Assembly (NCBI GenBank): GCA_958417695.1
Contig: CATZDQ010000021.1
Location: forward strand, 1-13,552
DNA from: an uncultured Clostridiaceae bacterium
Lineage (GTDB): Bacteria; Bacillota; Clostridia; TANB77; CAG-508
DNA: 13,552 nt
Reading direction: 5' to 3'
Shown: piece after piece, positions 7,289 to 13,552 of the stretch
Position numbering within the stretch: position 1 is the first letter of the stretch
How the letters are laid out: every line of letters starts with the position of its first letter
Notes under the pieces: model-generated
What the model saw: only the letters and a program-made list of their open reading frames with translations
Databases searched by the model: none
Told to the model about the DNA's origin: nothing
Position numbers and translations under genes: made by a program

Positions 7289-7646
7289 CAGTGCTCCGTA
7301 AATATTGTTGATGTGTATAGCTCCCTTGTTGTTCTTTGGGTAACTTCATACGTAAACAGGAAATGCATTGCCTTGTTAAGTCTTCTGCTTGTATATGGGG
7401 CTGTAACTTTTCTGGATAAATAATCAGAAGTTGTCTTTGTGCTTCTGTATACCCTCCAGTTAATAAAAAAGCTATTGGTTGGCTAGCATAACTATGTATT
7501 TGTTTTTCTACCAATGCTTTTTGTGCCATATCTAAAAAAGAGGTAGCCACTACCTTATTCTTAGTAAGGCATTCTTCTATTTTATCTTCCAATTTTGCCA
7601 GTAATAATTTTTGTTCCAATTGTTCTTGTTTTTTATTTACATCCAT
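7239..7646 (-). CDS. ylmH: YlmH N-terminal part, truncated by a one-base frameshift
   Basis: Residues 1-116 match the N-terminal domain of YlmH: SFLDMAQKALVEKQI, FLLTGGYTEAQRQLLIIYPEKL and LTRQCISCLRMKLPKEQ, ending at THQQYL. This corresponds to the family's T-H-R-D-Y-L-G-A-L motif. After TTA (7301-7299) one extra C on the minus strand (position 7298) throws the frame, and the last 19 or so residues (RSTDEIRNQKRKGRRYFSG) are out-of-frame product. Removing that base joins 116 residues to the downstream frame for about 267 residues, close to the usual ~257. AAGGAAG lies 6 nt before the ATG, 13 bp after the dxs stop, so the gene is in operon with dxs. Whether this is a true mutation or a sequence error cannot be decided here. 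Confidence 0.85.
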   Translation of the reverse strand: MDVNKKQEQLEQKLLLAKLEDKIEECLTKNKVVATSFLDMAQKALVEKQIHSYASQPIAFLLTGGYTEAQRQLLIIYPEKLQPHIQAEDLTRQCISCLRMKLPKEQQGSYTHQQYLRSTDEIRNQKRKGRRYFSG

Positions 7647-7659
7647 CTTTGCTTCCTTT

Positions 7660-9495
7660 TTAAGATATATCTAAGCCATATAAATGTTCTAATTGTTCTA
7701 TACTACCTTGTCTAATAAATTCATCTGGATAGCCATAAGTTTGTATACAAACATCTGCTAACTGATGTTTTACCAACAGTTCCATTACACTAGAGGCTAA
7801 TCCACCTTTTAGAATATTATCTTCTATCGTTATGACTTTTCTTGTTTTTTGGATAGATTCTATGATTTTCTTTTCATCTAATGGTTTCAAGAAACGAATA
7901 TTGATAACTTCTGCTTGTTTTCCCTGCTTTTCTAATTGCTTAGCATACTTCATGGCTTTTTCTGCCATTTTTCCAATAGACAGTATCGTAACCTCATTTC
8001 CTTCTTGCAGTATTTCTGCTTTTCCTAAGCAAACAGGTTCATGCTTTTCAAAAGGTATTTTGGTTTCTGTCCCTTTTGGATAACGAATGACAACCGGACG
8101 ATTTAATGTAAATGCATAGGCTAGCATTTGTTCTAATTCCCTAAAATCTTTTGGTGCCATAATAGTTAAATTGGGTATCAGGCTAAAGAAAGATAAATCG
8201 AAAATACCTTGATGCGTTTCTCCATCATTTCCAACAATTCCTGCTCTATCTACGCACATAACCACTGGTAATTTTTGAATACAAATATCATGAATTACTT
8301 GGTCATAGGCTCTTTGATAAAAAGAAGAGTAGATAGATACCACTGGTTTTAGCCCCGCTTTTGCTAGGCCTGCTGCCATACCTAAAGCATGTTGTTCTGC
8401 AATTCCTACATCAAAAAATCTATCTGGATAGCTATTTTTAAATTTAGCAAGTCCTGTTCCATCTGTCATAGCTGCTGTAATAGCTACGATTTTTGCATCT
8501 TCTTTAGCGAGCTCTACTAATGTATCACCAAATACTTGAGAATAATCTTTTGCTTTTTCTTTTAGGCTTTTTCCAGTTTCAATGGCAAAAGGGCCTGTTG
8601 CATGAAATTTATCTGGATTTTCTTCTGCTGGTTTATATCCTTTTCCCTTTTTAGTAATCACATGAACCACCACTGGTCCTTTTTCTTTTTTAGCTAAATT
8701 TAGAATCCACTCCACTCTTTCAATATCATGACCATCTACTGGTCCTAAATATTTAAAACCTAAGTCTTCAAAAAACATATTAGGAAGCATTAATTGTTTT
8801 AAACTATATTTAACCCTTCTAGCTAAACGAATAATAGGTGAACCAATCATTGGCGTTTTTTCTAACAATTTACGTATGAAATTATTCGATTTCATATAAA
8901 AACGTTTTGTTCTAAACTTGGTTAGAAAAGTAGAAATGCCCCCTACATTTTTAGAAATGCTCATTTCATTATCATTCAGAATCACGATCAATCTGGTTTT
9001 ACTATTACCGGCATCATTTAAAGCCTCTAATGCCATGCCTCCTGTTAAGGCACCATCTCCAATAACGGCTATCACATGATGTTTCTTTTCTTGTAAGTCT
9101 CTTGCTCTTGCCATACCTAAAGCTACTGAAATAGATGTACTGCTATGTCCTGTATCAAAAGCGTCGTAAACAGATTCTTTGGATTTTGGAAATCCTGCTA
9201 ATCCATCTAATTGTCTTAAGGTATCTAATTGCCCTTTTCTGCCTGTTAAAATCTTATGTACATATGTCTGATGTCCTACATCCCATATAATCTTATCCTC
9301 TGGTGTAGAAAAAACACTATGCAGTGCAATTGTTAATTCTGTAACACCTAAATTAGAAGCTAAATGTCCTCCTGTTTTAGAAACCGTGCGTATAATAGTA
9401 TCTCTAATTTCTCCTGCTAATTGTTCTTTTTCCTTATCATTTAATGGTTTTAAGTCTTCTGGTTTTTCTATATGATTTAATAGCTTGTCTGCCAT
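7660..9495 (-). CDS. dxs: 1-deoxy-D-xylulose-5-phosphate synthase
   Basis: Dxs is the thiamine-diphosphate enzyme that condenses pyruvate and glyceraldehyde 3-phosphate into DXP, the first step of the MEP isoprenoid route and a source for thiamine and pyridoxal. The 611 residues are full length. GGHLASNLGVTELTIALH carries the catalytic-type His (H44). GDGALTGG (146-153) and NDNEMS (174-179) form the ThDP/Mg site. PVDGHD is near 252. GIAEQHALGMAAG contains the general Glu (E367), and the DRAGIVGNDGETHQG stretch is distinctive of Dxs among transketolases. A strong GGAGGAGG lies rather far (12 nt) upstream of the ATG, and no better in-frame start exists nearby. It leads the dxs-ylmH unit and is divergent from the VWA gene. 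Confidence 0.97.
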   Translation of the reverse strand: MADKLLNHIEKPEDLKPLNDKEKEQLAGEIRDTIIRTVSKTGGHLASNLGVTELTIALHSVFSTPEDKIIWDVGHQTYVHKILTGRKGQLDTLRQLDGLAGFPKSKESVYDAFDTGHSSTSISVALGMARARDLQEKKHHVIAVIGDGALTGGMALEALNDAGNSKTRLIVILNDNEMSISKNVGGISTFLTKFRTKRFYMKSNNFIRKLLEKTPMIGSPIIRLARRVKYSLKQLMLPNMFFEDLGFKYLGPVDGHDIERVEWILNLAKKEKGPVVVHVITKKGKGYKPAEENPDKFHATGPFAIETGKSLKEKAKDYSQVFGDTLVELAKEDAKIVAITAAMTDGTGLAKFKNSYPDRFFDVGIAEQHALGMAAGLAKAGLKPVVSIYSSFYQRAYDQVIHDICIQKLPVVMCVDRAGIVGNDGETHQGIFDLSFFSLIPNLTIMAPKDFRELEQMLAYAFTLNRPVVIRYPKGTETKIPFEKHEPVCLGKAEILQEGNEVTILSIGKMAEKAMKYAKQLEKQGKQAEVINIRFLKPLDEKKIIESIQKTRKVITIEDNILKGGLASSVMELLVKHQLADVCIQTYGYPDEFIRQGSIEQLEHLYGLDIS

Positions 9496-9574
9496 GATGA
9501 ATAAATGCCTCCTCCATAGTTTGTCTATTTATTATAAATTTTTATTAAAGTTCTAATTTTCCTTAATTTCTTAT

Positions 9575-9603
9575 ATCGTATCACAGAAAACTACTTTTTT
9601 CTA
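9575..9603 (-). promoter_or_regulatory. Candidate dxs promoter
   Basis: TAGAAA (-35, 9603-9598) and TACGAT (-10, 9580-9575) are 17 bp apart, with TG one base before the -10. Each hexamer matches 4 of 6. A second TATAAT at 9536-9531 lies closer to the gene but lacks a recognisable -35. The rest of the 9496-9820 gap is AT-rich and I see no terminator, riboswitch or repeat in it apart from the plus-strand promoter. Confidence 0.4.
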
Positions 9604-9729
9604 GTCTCTTCCCTCAAAAAACAAAGAATTCTCTTTTTTCTTATTTTATCTATTCTTCTTACTAAGTAATTTTAACTTTCGACTTGTTTTTATGTTATAT
9701 TACAATTTCATTTCATTTTTTCAAATATA

Positions 9730-9758
9730 TTGCAATGTATTTTACTTTATATTATACT
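9730..9758 (+). promoter_or_regulatory. Promoter of the VWA surface-protein gene
   Basis: TTGCAA (-35, 9730-9735) and TATACT (-10, 9753-9758) are separated by exactly 17 bp. This predicts a start near 9765 and a 5' leader of about 55 nt. A weak 5-bp hairpin (9774-9778 with 9791-9795) lies in the leader. Confidence 0.75.
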
Positions 9759-9806
9759 ATAGAAGAGGATTTATAGGTGTTCCACTAAAAACCTAAATAT
9801 ATTTAC

Positions 9807-9812
9807 AAGGGA
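9807..9812 (+). promoter_or_regulatory. Ribosome-binding site fixing the VWA start at 9821
   Basis: AAGGGA ends 8 nt before the ATG at 9821. It overlaps the earlier in-frame ATG at 9812, which therefore cannot be served by it. The later start also gives a normal signal peptide beginning MKKITKKW. Confidence 0.75.
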
Positions 9813-9820
9813 TGAATTTT

Positions 9821-11218
9821 ATGAAAAAAATAACCAAAAAATGGACAGTTATTGCACTAATGCTTGCTATTGTACTGATTTCTACCACTTGTTTTGCAGC
9901 CACTGCTAATTCTACAAGTGCTACATTAGAAGTAGTAGAAACCAATGTATGTACCATTTCTATTAATGATATTGCGAATTTTGAAAAAAAGATGATTCAT
10001 TATGATTTAGATAAGAAAGAACTAAACTTTGAGTTAAATGTAACGAACACCGCTACACAAGCTTTTGCAAAACCTACGGAAATCTTTTTAGTCATTGATA
10101 ATTCTTTAAGTATGAAAGATGAAGTTTCTAGTGGTGTTACTAGATTAAAAGCTGTTACAGACTCAGCTAAAGCTTTAGCTTCTGCTTTATTAAAAAACGA
10201 AAATGTGTCAGTTGGTATTGTTAGTTTCTCAACAGGTGACCAAGAAGGTACTATTACAGATGCTACTTTAAAAACAGTTCCTAGTAACCATGAAACAACC
10301 GTACTTAACCATATTGAAAGCATTGCTACTGGTGATTTAGGTGTTAGAACCAATATTGATGCTGGAATTACATTGGCTAATCAAAACTTTACACAAGCTG
10401 CTCAAAATCGTTATATAATTTTATTAACAGATGGCGTTCCTAATGCTGCTGTTGGTGGTCCTATCTTAACTTATTCTGGAGAAGTCGCTACTAAGACAAA
10501 AGGTAAATTACAAGAACTTTCTACCGCTGGTGTTTCTATGTTCTCACTTATGACTGGTGTTCCAGATATAGAAGAACCAAGTACTGGTATTACTTATAAA
10601 GCGTTAGCAGAAGAGATTTTTGGAACCACTGCAGAGCCAACTGCTGGAAAATTCTATTATATTTCTGATGACAAAATAGAAGAGACTATTTCCCAGACAA
10701 TTTTATCAGACATTACCCATACCGCAGATAATACGATTACTAACTTAGATATTTACGATTATTTTCCACAAGAGATTATAGATAACTTTGATTTTAACTA
10801 TGTAACTAATCCAACTTTAGGAACCGCTTCTGCATTAGATTTATCGCAAAGGTCTATTGTATGGCATATAGATACTTTAGCACCTGGTGCTTCTGCAAAG
10901 CTTACTTATAAATTAACACTAAAGTCAACCATTGATACGAGTATCTTAGATAAAGTGCTACCTACTAATCAGAAAGTAGAAATTACTTCACCAGATATTG
11001 TTTCTCCAGATGGTACACATACTTTAATTTCTACAGTTAGTCCAAAAGTAAAGGTAGCTATGCCAATATCCAATACCAATGTAGTAGATAACACTATAGC
11101 CAATAATGTCATTCCTCAAACAGGTGATTCTAACAATTTTATTTTCATCGGTGTGGTTTTAATTGGTGCTGCTATCTTAGGTGTTAAATTTTATCAAATT
11201 AGTAAAAATGTAAAATAA
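9821..11218 (+). CDS. Secreted von Willebrand factor A protein with IPQTG sortase anchor (465 aa)
   Basis: A cell-wall-anchored surface protein, possibly an adhesin. The signal peptide MKKITKKW plus a hydrophobic core ends at about TTCFA|A (residue 26); the Cys is not in a lipobox (Thr precedes it). A beta-rich segment (about 30-80) leads into a VWA domain (about 85-285). Its metal-ion-dependent adhesion site is intact: DNSLS (D93, S95, S97), T177 in VRTNID, and D204 in LLTDGVPN. A beta-sandwich-like stalk (about 300-410) with DIYDYFPQEI and LAPGASAKLTYKLTL follows. The C-terminus is a sorting signal: IPQTG (431-435), a hydrophobic segment and a KFYQISKNVK tail. The gene stands alone with its own promoter and a terminator. 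An upstream in-frame ATG at 9812 is rejected on ribosome-binding-site spacing. No sortase is in the window; the ligand is unknown. Confidence 0.88.
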   Translation: MKKITKKWTVIALMLAIVLISTTCFAATANSTSATLEVVETNVCTISINDIANFEKKMIHYDLDKKELNFELNVTNTATQAFAKPTEIFLVIDNSLSMKDEVSSGVTRLKAVTDSAKALASALLKNENVSVGIVSFSTGDQEGTITDATLKTVPSNHETTVLNHIESIATGDLGVRTNIDAGITLANQNFTQAAQNRYIILLTDGVPNAAVGGPILTYSGEVATKTKGKLQELSTAGVSMFSLMTGVPDIEEPSTGITYKALAEEIFGTTAEPTAGKFYYISDDKIEETISQTILSDITHTADNTITNLDIYDYFPQEIIDNFDFNYVTNPTLGTASALDLSQRSIVWHIDTLAPGASAKLTYKLTLKSTIDTSILDKVLPTNQKVEITSPDIVSPDGTHTLISTVSPKVKVAMPISNTNVVDNTIANNVIPQTGDSNNFIFIGVVLIGAAILGVKFYQISKNVK

Positions 11219-11227
11219 TGAATGCAT

Positions 11228-11275
11228 AAAGAAACAGGAAATTCTAAAAAAGAATTTCCTGTTTCTTTTCTGCTT
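11228..11275 (+). terminator. Long hairpin terminator between VWA gene and eno
   Basis: An 18-bp perfect inverted repeat (11228-11245 with 11251-11268) with a 5-A loop is followed by a T-rich tail on the plus strand. It lies 9 bp after the VWA stop and overlaps the space next to the eno stop at 11276. It may work in both directions, but the T-run on the minus strand is short. Confidence 0.85.
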
Positions 11276-12547
11276 TTATTCTATTTCTAATTCAGACTCT
11301 ATATTTAATAATCGATTATATTTTGCAACTCTATCGGTTCTACAAGGTGCTCCTGTTTTGATTTGTCCTGCATTTACGGCTACTGCTATATCAGCAATCG
11401 TAGTATCTTCTGTTTCTCCAGAACGATGTGAAATAACCGTTTGATATCCATGTTGTTTAGCTAATTCTATGGTATCTAAAGTTTCTGTAATGGTACCAAT
11501 TTGGTTTGGTTTAATTAATATACTATTGGCTACTTGATTATCCATTCCTTTTTGTAACCTTTTCTCATTGGTTACAAATAAATCATCTCCGACCAATTGT
11601 ACTTGCTTTCCAATTCTTTTGGTTAGTTCTTTCCAAGATTCCCAATCTTCTTCTGCAAGTCCATCTTCTACAGAGATAATGGGATATTTTCTTACCAATT
11701 GCTCTACAAAATCTATCATTTCTTCTTTTGTCTTAAATACATCATTTTTCCAAAAATAATAGCCTTCTTTTCCTATTTTTTTAGCTTCCTCCCACATTTC
11801 TGTACTAGCAATATCTAAAGCAATGGCAACATCGCTTCCTGGTATATAACCTGCTTTTTGGATAGCTTCTAAAATTAATTCTATAGCTTGTTCTTCCCCT
11901 TCTAAATTAGGAGCGAAACCACCTTCATCGCCAACAGCTGTACTATATCCTTTTTGTTTTAATACTTTTTTTAAAGTATGATATATGGTAACACCCATTT
12001 CCATTTTCTCTCTAAAGGTCTTTGCTCCAATTGGCATAATCATGAATTCTTGACTGCTAATATTATTATCAGAATGTTTTCCTCCATTTAGAATATTCAT
12101 CATAGGTGTTGGTAAAACTTTCGCATTACTGCCTCCTAAATAGTTATATAATCCCATACCTAAAGAATTAGCTGCTGCTCTTGCCACTGCTATAGAAACA
12201 CCTAAAATAGCATTGGCTCCTAGTTTTCCTTTATTTTCTGTTCCATCTAAATCTATTAAGACTTTATCTATTTTTACTTGCTCATAAACATTCATATCTT
12301 TTAATGCCTTGGCTATTTTTTTATTTACATTTTCTACTGCTTGTTTAACACCTTTTCCCATAAGACGATTTTCCTCTTGGTCTCTTAGTTCCACTGCTTC
12401 AAAGCTTCCTGTAGATGCTCCTGATGGTACTATCGCCATACCTGAAAAACCTCCTTGTGTTACTACTTCCACTTGTACGGTAGGATTTCCTCTTGAATCA
12501 AATACCTCTAAAGCTTTTACACTTTCTATCCCTAAATAATCTTTCAT
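11276..12547 (-). CDS. eno: Enolase (phosphopyruvate hydratase)
   Basis: Enolase interconverts 2-phosphoglycerate and phosphoenolpyruvate in glycolysis. Family landmarks are complete: DSRGNPTV near the N-terminus, PSGASTG, the GGKHSDNN and QEFMIMP segments, GDEGGFAP with catalytic-type E208, metal ligands D245 (ALDIAS), E294 (SVEDGL) and D321 (GDDLF), catalytic Lys K346 (LIKPNQ), SHRSGETEDT (374-383) and K397 in QIKTGAPCRTDR. The product is 423 residues from the ATG at 12547-12545, chosen because AAAGGAG lies 8 nt upstream. An in-frame ATG 18 bases earlier (12565) would put that ribosome-binding site inside the gene and add MKGVSF, which is not part of the family. It is monocistronic here, apart from the other glycolytic genes, and faces the VWA gene. 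Confidence 0.97.
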   Translation of the reverse strand: MKDYLGIESVKALEVFDSRGNPTVQVEVVTQGGFSGMAIVPSGASTGSFEAVELRDQEENRLMGKGVKQAVENVNKKIAKALKDMNVYEQVKIDKVLIDLDGTENKGKLGANAILGVSIAVARAAANSLGMGLYNYLGGSNAKVLPTPMMNILNGGKHSDNNISSQEFMIMPIGAKTFREKMEMGVTIYHTLKKVLKQKGYSTAVGDEGGFAPNLEGEEQAIELILEAIQKAGYIPGSDVAIALDIASTEMWEEAKKIGKEGYYFWKNDVFKTKEEMIDFVEQLVRKYPIISVEDGLAEEDWESWKELTKRIGKQVQLVGDDLFVTNEKRLQKGMDNQVANSILIKPNQIGTITETLDTIELAKQHGYQTVISHRSGETEDTTIADIAVAVNAGQIKTGAPCRTDRVAKYNRLLNIESELEIE

Positions 12548-12555
12548 AAATGATA

Positions 12556-12562
12556 CTCCTTT
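12556..12562 (-). promoter_or_regulatory. Ribosome-binding site fixing the eno start
   Basis: AAAGGAG on the minus strand is 8 nt before the ATG at 12547 and directly follows the alternative upstream ATG. This decides in favour of the shorter enolase. Confidence 0.85.
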
Positions 12563-12592
12563 CATTTTTTATCTTATGAGTATTCTTTCCCT

Positions 12593-12601
12593 ATTTTACC
12601 A
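12593..12601 (-). promoter_or_regulatory. Candidate extended -10 promoter of eno
   Basis: TGGTAAAAT (12601-12593) is an extended -10 element about 45 bp before the enolase start codon. No convincing -35 is seen at 16-18 bp spacing, so this is tentative. Confidence 0.4.
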
Positions 12602-12668
12602 AAATTATTTCCTTTTTCTGATAACTTTTATATTTTTTTTATTTAGACTAGCATTTTTGAAAAAAATA

Positions 12669-12677
12669 TGCTATGAT
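12669..12677 (+). promoter_or_regulatory. Extended -10 promoter of the tRNA-Gln gene
   Basis: TGCTATGAT is an extended -10 element (TG-n-TATGAT) ending 19 bp before the mature tRNA 5' end. The -35 region (CTAGCA at 18 bp) is weak. A 6-bp inverted repeat (TAGCAT 12649-12654 / ATGCTA 12668-12673) overlaps the element. Confidence 0.5.
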
Positions 12678-12696
12678 AAATATCGTAATTTCATAT

Positions 12697-12771
12697 TCGG
12701 GTGTAGCCAAGCGGTAAGGCATCGGACTCTGACTCCGACATTCCTAAGTTCGAATCTTAGCACCCGAGCCA
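12697..12771 (+). tRNA. tRNA-Gln (anticodon CUG), CCA encoded
   Basis: A complete 75-nt cloverleaf: acceptor TCGGGTG (12697-12703) pairs with CACCCGA (12761-12767). The D arm is GCC-9 nt-GGC. The anticodon arm TCGGA-CTCTGAC-TCCGA gives anticodon CTG, reading the Gln codon CAG. The variable loop is CATTC and the T arm is CTAAG-TTCGAAT-CTTAG. G73 is followed by a genomically encoded CCA. The weak U1-A72 pair and the overall sequence agree with bacterial tRNA-Gln. Many AT-rich genomes rely on UUG; a separate CUG gene would decode CAG. Confidence 0.95.
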
Positions 12772-12773
12772 TT

Positions 12774-12825
12774 AAAATAAGCCTTTTCAAACAATTGAAA
12801 TATGGCTTATTTTTTTATTTTTAAC
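12774..12825 (+). terminator. Terminator after tRNA-Gln, probably bidirectional
   Basis: AAAATAAGCC (12774-12783) pairs with GGCTTATTTT (12804-12813), with an inner TTCAA/TTGAA stem, and a long T-run follows. On the minus strand the same hairpin ends in TTATTTT, so it can also stop transcription from the gene at 12853. Confidence 0.85.
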
Positions 12826-12852
12826 TTATTTTTTCCATGATTATTCTTTCTA

Positions 12853-13552
12853 CTAAGATACCACTAGTACTGCATGAAAACCATCGAAGTAACCGCTACC
12901 TCCATTTCGACGAGTAAAATAGAAAAGACCTGCATCTAATGCATTCGAGAAATTACCACCGCGAAGTGGAAAAGGTGCATTCAAACTTGGATAATAGGAG
13001 AAATCATTATACCAAGAAGTACTTGCTGTTCCACTTACAGATGTCTCTCGTATACCATCTCCATAAATTAAAGTATTTTTCTGATAGTTGTTTTTACTAG
13101 CTATATCTAAATTTACATCGTTAATCGTTATACTGGTATTATCTGTAGTATTATCAAAAGGATACACCATTACATATTTTGTACTTATTGTTTTTAGTGT
13201 TGTACCATCATAAGTAAAACTATTACCATACGTATTTAATACTTTTTGACCATTAGCTATATAGGCTGCTATTCTTTCAAAGCTTCCGCCACTGAAATCA
13301 TAAATTCCATAAATTGTTCCAGTAGTACTTGCTCTGCAACCAGTTAATTGGTCCCAAGTATATACACCATCATTAGGCGTATTTCCTACAGTTGTATTCA
13401 TCTGATTTATTGTAGTTACTTTTTCTGCTTCACTATTAGTCCCTCCTGTACAACCAGTTACTGTGTAAACACTATCTACTCCTGATTTTCCTCCTGTATT
13501 TGTCCTTTTAAGACCTCCACTATTTAAGTTTATATTATTGATTGCGATATCT
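12853..13552 (-). CDS. C-terminal part of a protein with an FGE-sulfatase / C-type-lectin-like end (partial, runs off the right edge)
   Basis: The frame is open to the window edge; there are 50 further codons upstream of the ATG at 13401, so that ATG is internal and the true start is outside. About 232 residues are visible. The N-terminal visible part is Gly/Thr/Asn-rich (NSGGLKRTNTGGKSG). The later part contains IYGIYDFSGGSFERIAAYI, a WYNDFSYYPS segment and a C-terminus with PLRGGNFSNALDAGLFYF and GYFDGFHAVLVVS. The YD-x-SGG-x-x-E, RGG-x-x-x-N and G-F-x-x-V-L spacing recalls the formylglycine-generating-enzyme fold. That fold is also used as a ligand-binding C-type-lectin module in surface and pseudopilin-like proteins of gut Firmicutes. 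Enzyme activity is not implied. The family call is from pattern memory only. Confidence 0.6.
   Translation of the reverse strand, partial: DIAINNINLNSGGLKRTNTGGKSGVDSVYTVTGCTGGTNSEAEKVTTINQMNTTVGNTPNDGVYTWDQLTGCRASTTGTIYGIYDFSGGSFERIAAYIANGQKVLNTYGNSFTYDGTTLKTISTKYVMVYPFDNTTDNTSITINDVNLDIASKNNYQKNTLIYGDGIRETSVSGTASTSWYNDFSYYPSLNAPFPLRGGNFSNALDAGLFYFTRRNGGSGYFDGFHAVLVVS

Noticed and set aside
7239..7300. Programmed +1 frameshift joining the ylmH halves
   Set aside because: UUA followed by C offers no good re-pairing for a +1 slip, there is no stop codon or stimulatory structure at the site, and YlmH is not known to be recoded; a plain one-base insertion explains it.
9774..9795. Hairpin in the VWA 5' leader as a riboswitch
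   Set aside because: Only a 5-bp stem with a 12-nt loop and no recognisable aptamer motif.
9821..9905. Lipoprotein reading of the VWA signal peptide (Cys in TTCFA)
   Set aside because: The residue before Cys is Thr and the [LVI]-x-[GAS]-C pattern is not met; a signal peptidase I site (TTCFA|A) fits, and the C-terminal sorting signal provides the anchoring.
12649..12673. Inverted repeat TAGCAT/ATGCTA overlapping the tRNA-Gln promoter as an operator
   Set aside because: Only 6 bp with AT-rich surroundings; expected by chance and unusual for a tRNA gene to be repressor-controlled.
12576..12824. 82-residue plus-strand frame spanning the tRNA gene
   Set aside because: It runs straight through the promoter and tRNA-Gln, with no ribosome-binding site.
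12853..13401. A complete 182-residue gene starting at the ATG at 13401
   Set aside because: The frame stays open for 50 more codons to the window edge with compatible Gly/Thr-rich composition and there is no ribosome-binding site before that ATG, so the gene is partial.
1..13552. CRISPR arrays, insertion sequences, phage genes, toxin-antitoxin pairs
   Set aside because: No spaced direct repeats, transposase motifs or such gene pairs were found by reading both strands.

Overview
The window is AT-rich DNA from a low-GC Gram-positive bacterium (Bacillota, probably a gut-type clostridial lineage). The signs are a T-box leader on thrS, strong GGAGG ribosome-binding sites, a CCA-encoding tRNA gene, the DXP isoprenoid route (dxs), an LPXTG-type surface protein, and AGA/A-ending codon preference. 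It is mostly housekeeping sequence interleaved with envelope genes. I see no insertion sequence, CRISPR array, phage module or toxin-antitoxin pair.

Left part (1-6400, all minus strand): lepA, a GT-C type membrane glycosyltransferase, rlmB and a membrane-anchored protein of unknown function form a tight unit driven by a promoter just upstream of lepA. No terminator separates this unit from the next gene, thrS (only its first 72 codons are in the window). thrS has its own sigma-A promoter and a T-box leader with a readable Thr specifier (ACC), an antiterminator bulge and an intrinsic terminator.

Middle (6379-9495, minus strand): dxs is followed after 13 bases by ylmH, which is broken into two overlapping frames by one extra base at about 7298. 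A small DUF4190-like membrane protein comes next, with its own consensus promoter and a terminator placed back to back with the lepA promoter.

Right part (9496-13552): a solitary plus-strand gene for a secreted, sortase-anchored von Willebrand A protein is divergent from dxs and convergent with enolase; a long hairpin lies between it and eno. tRNA-Gln(CUG) follows on the plus strand with a strong terminator. The window then runs into the 3' end of a minus-strand gene whose C-terminus resembles the formylglycine-generating-enzyme / C-type-lectin fold. The likely true starts of the VWA protein and enolase are internal ATGs, chosen by Shine-Dalgarno spacing.

The items most worth following are the ylmH frameshift, the lectin-fold protein (a possible, unproven, diversity-generating retroelement target), the sortase-anchored VWA protein, and the unknown 502-residue protein riding in the translation-factor operon.
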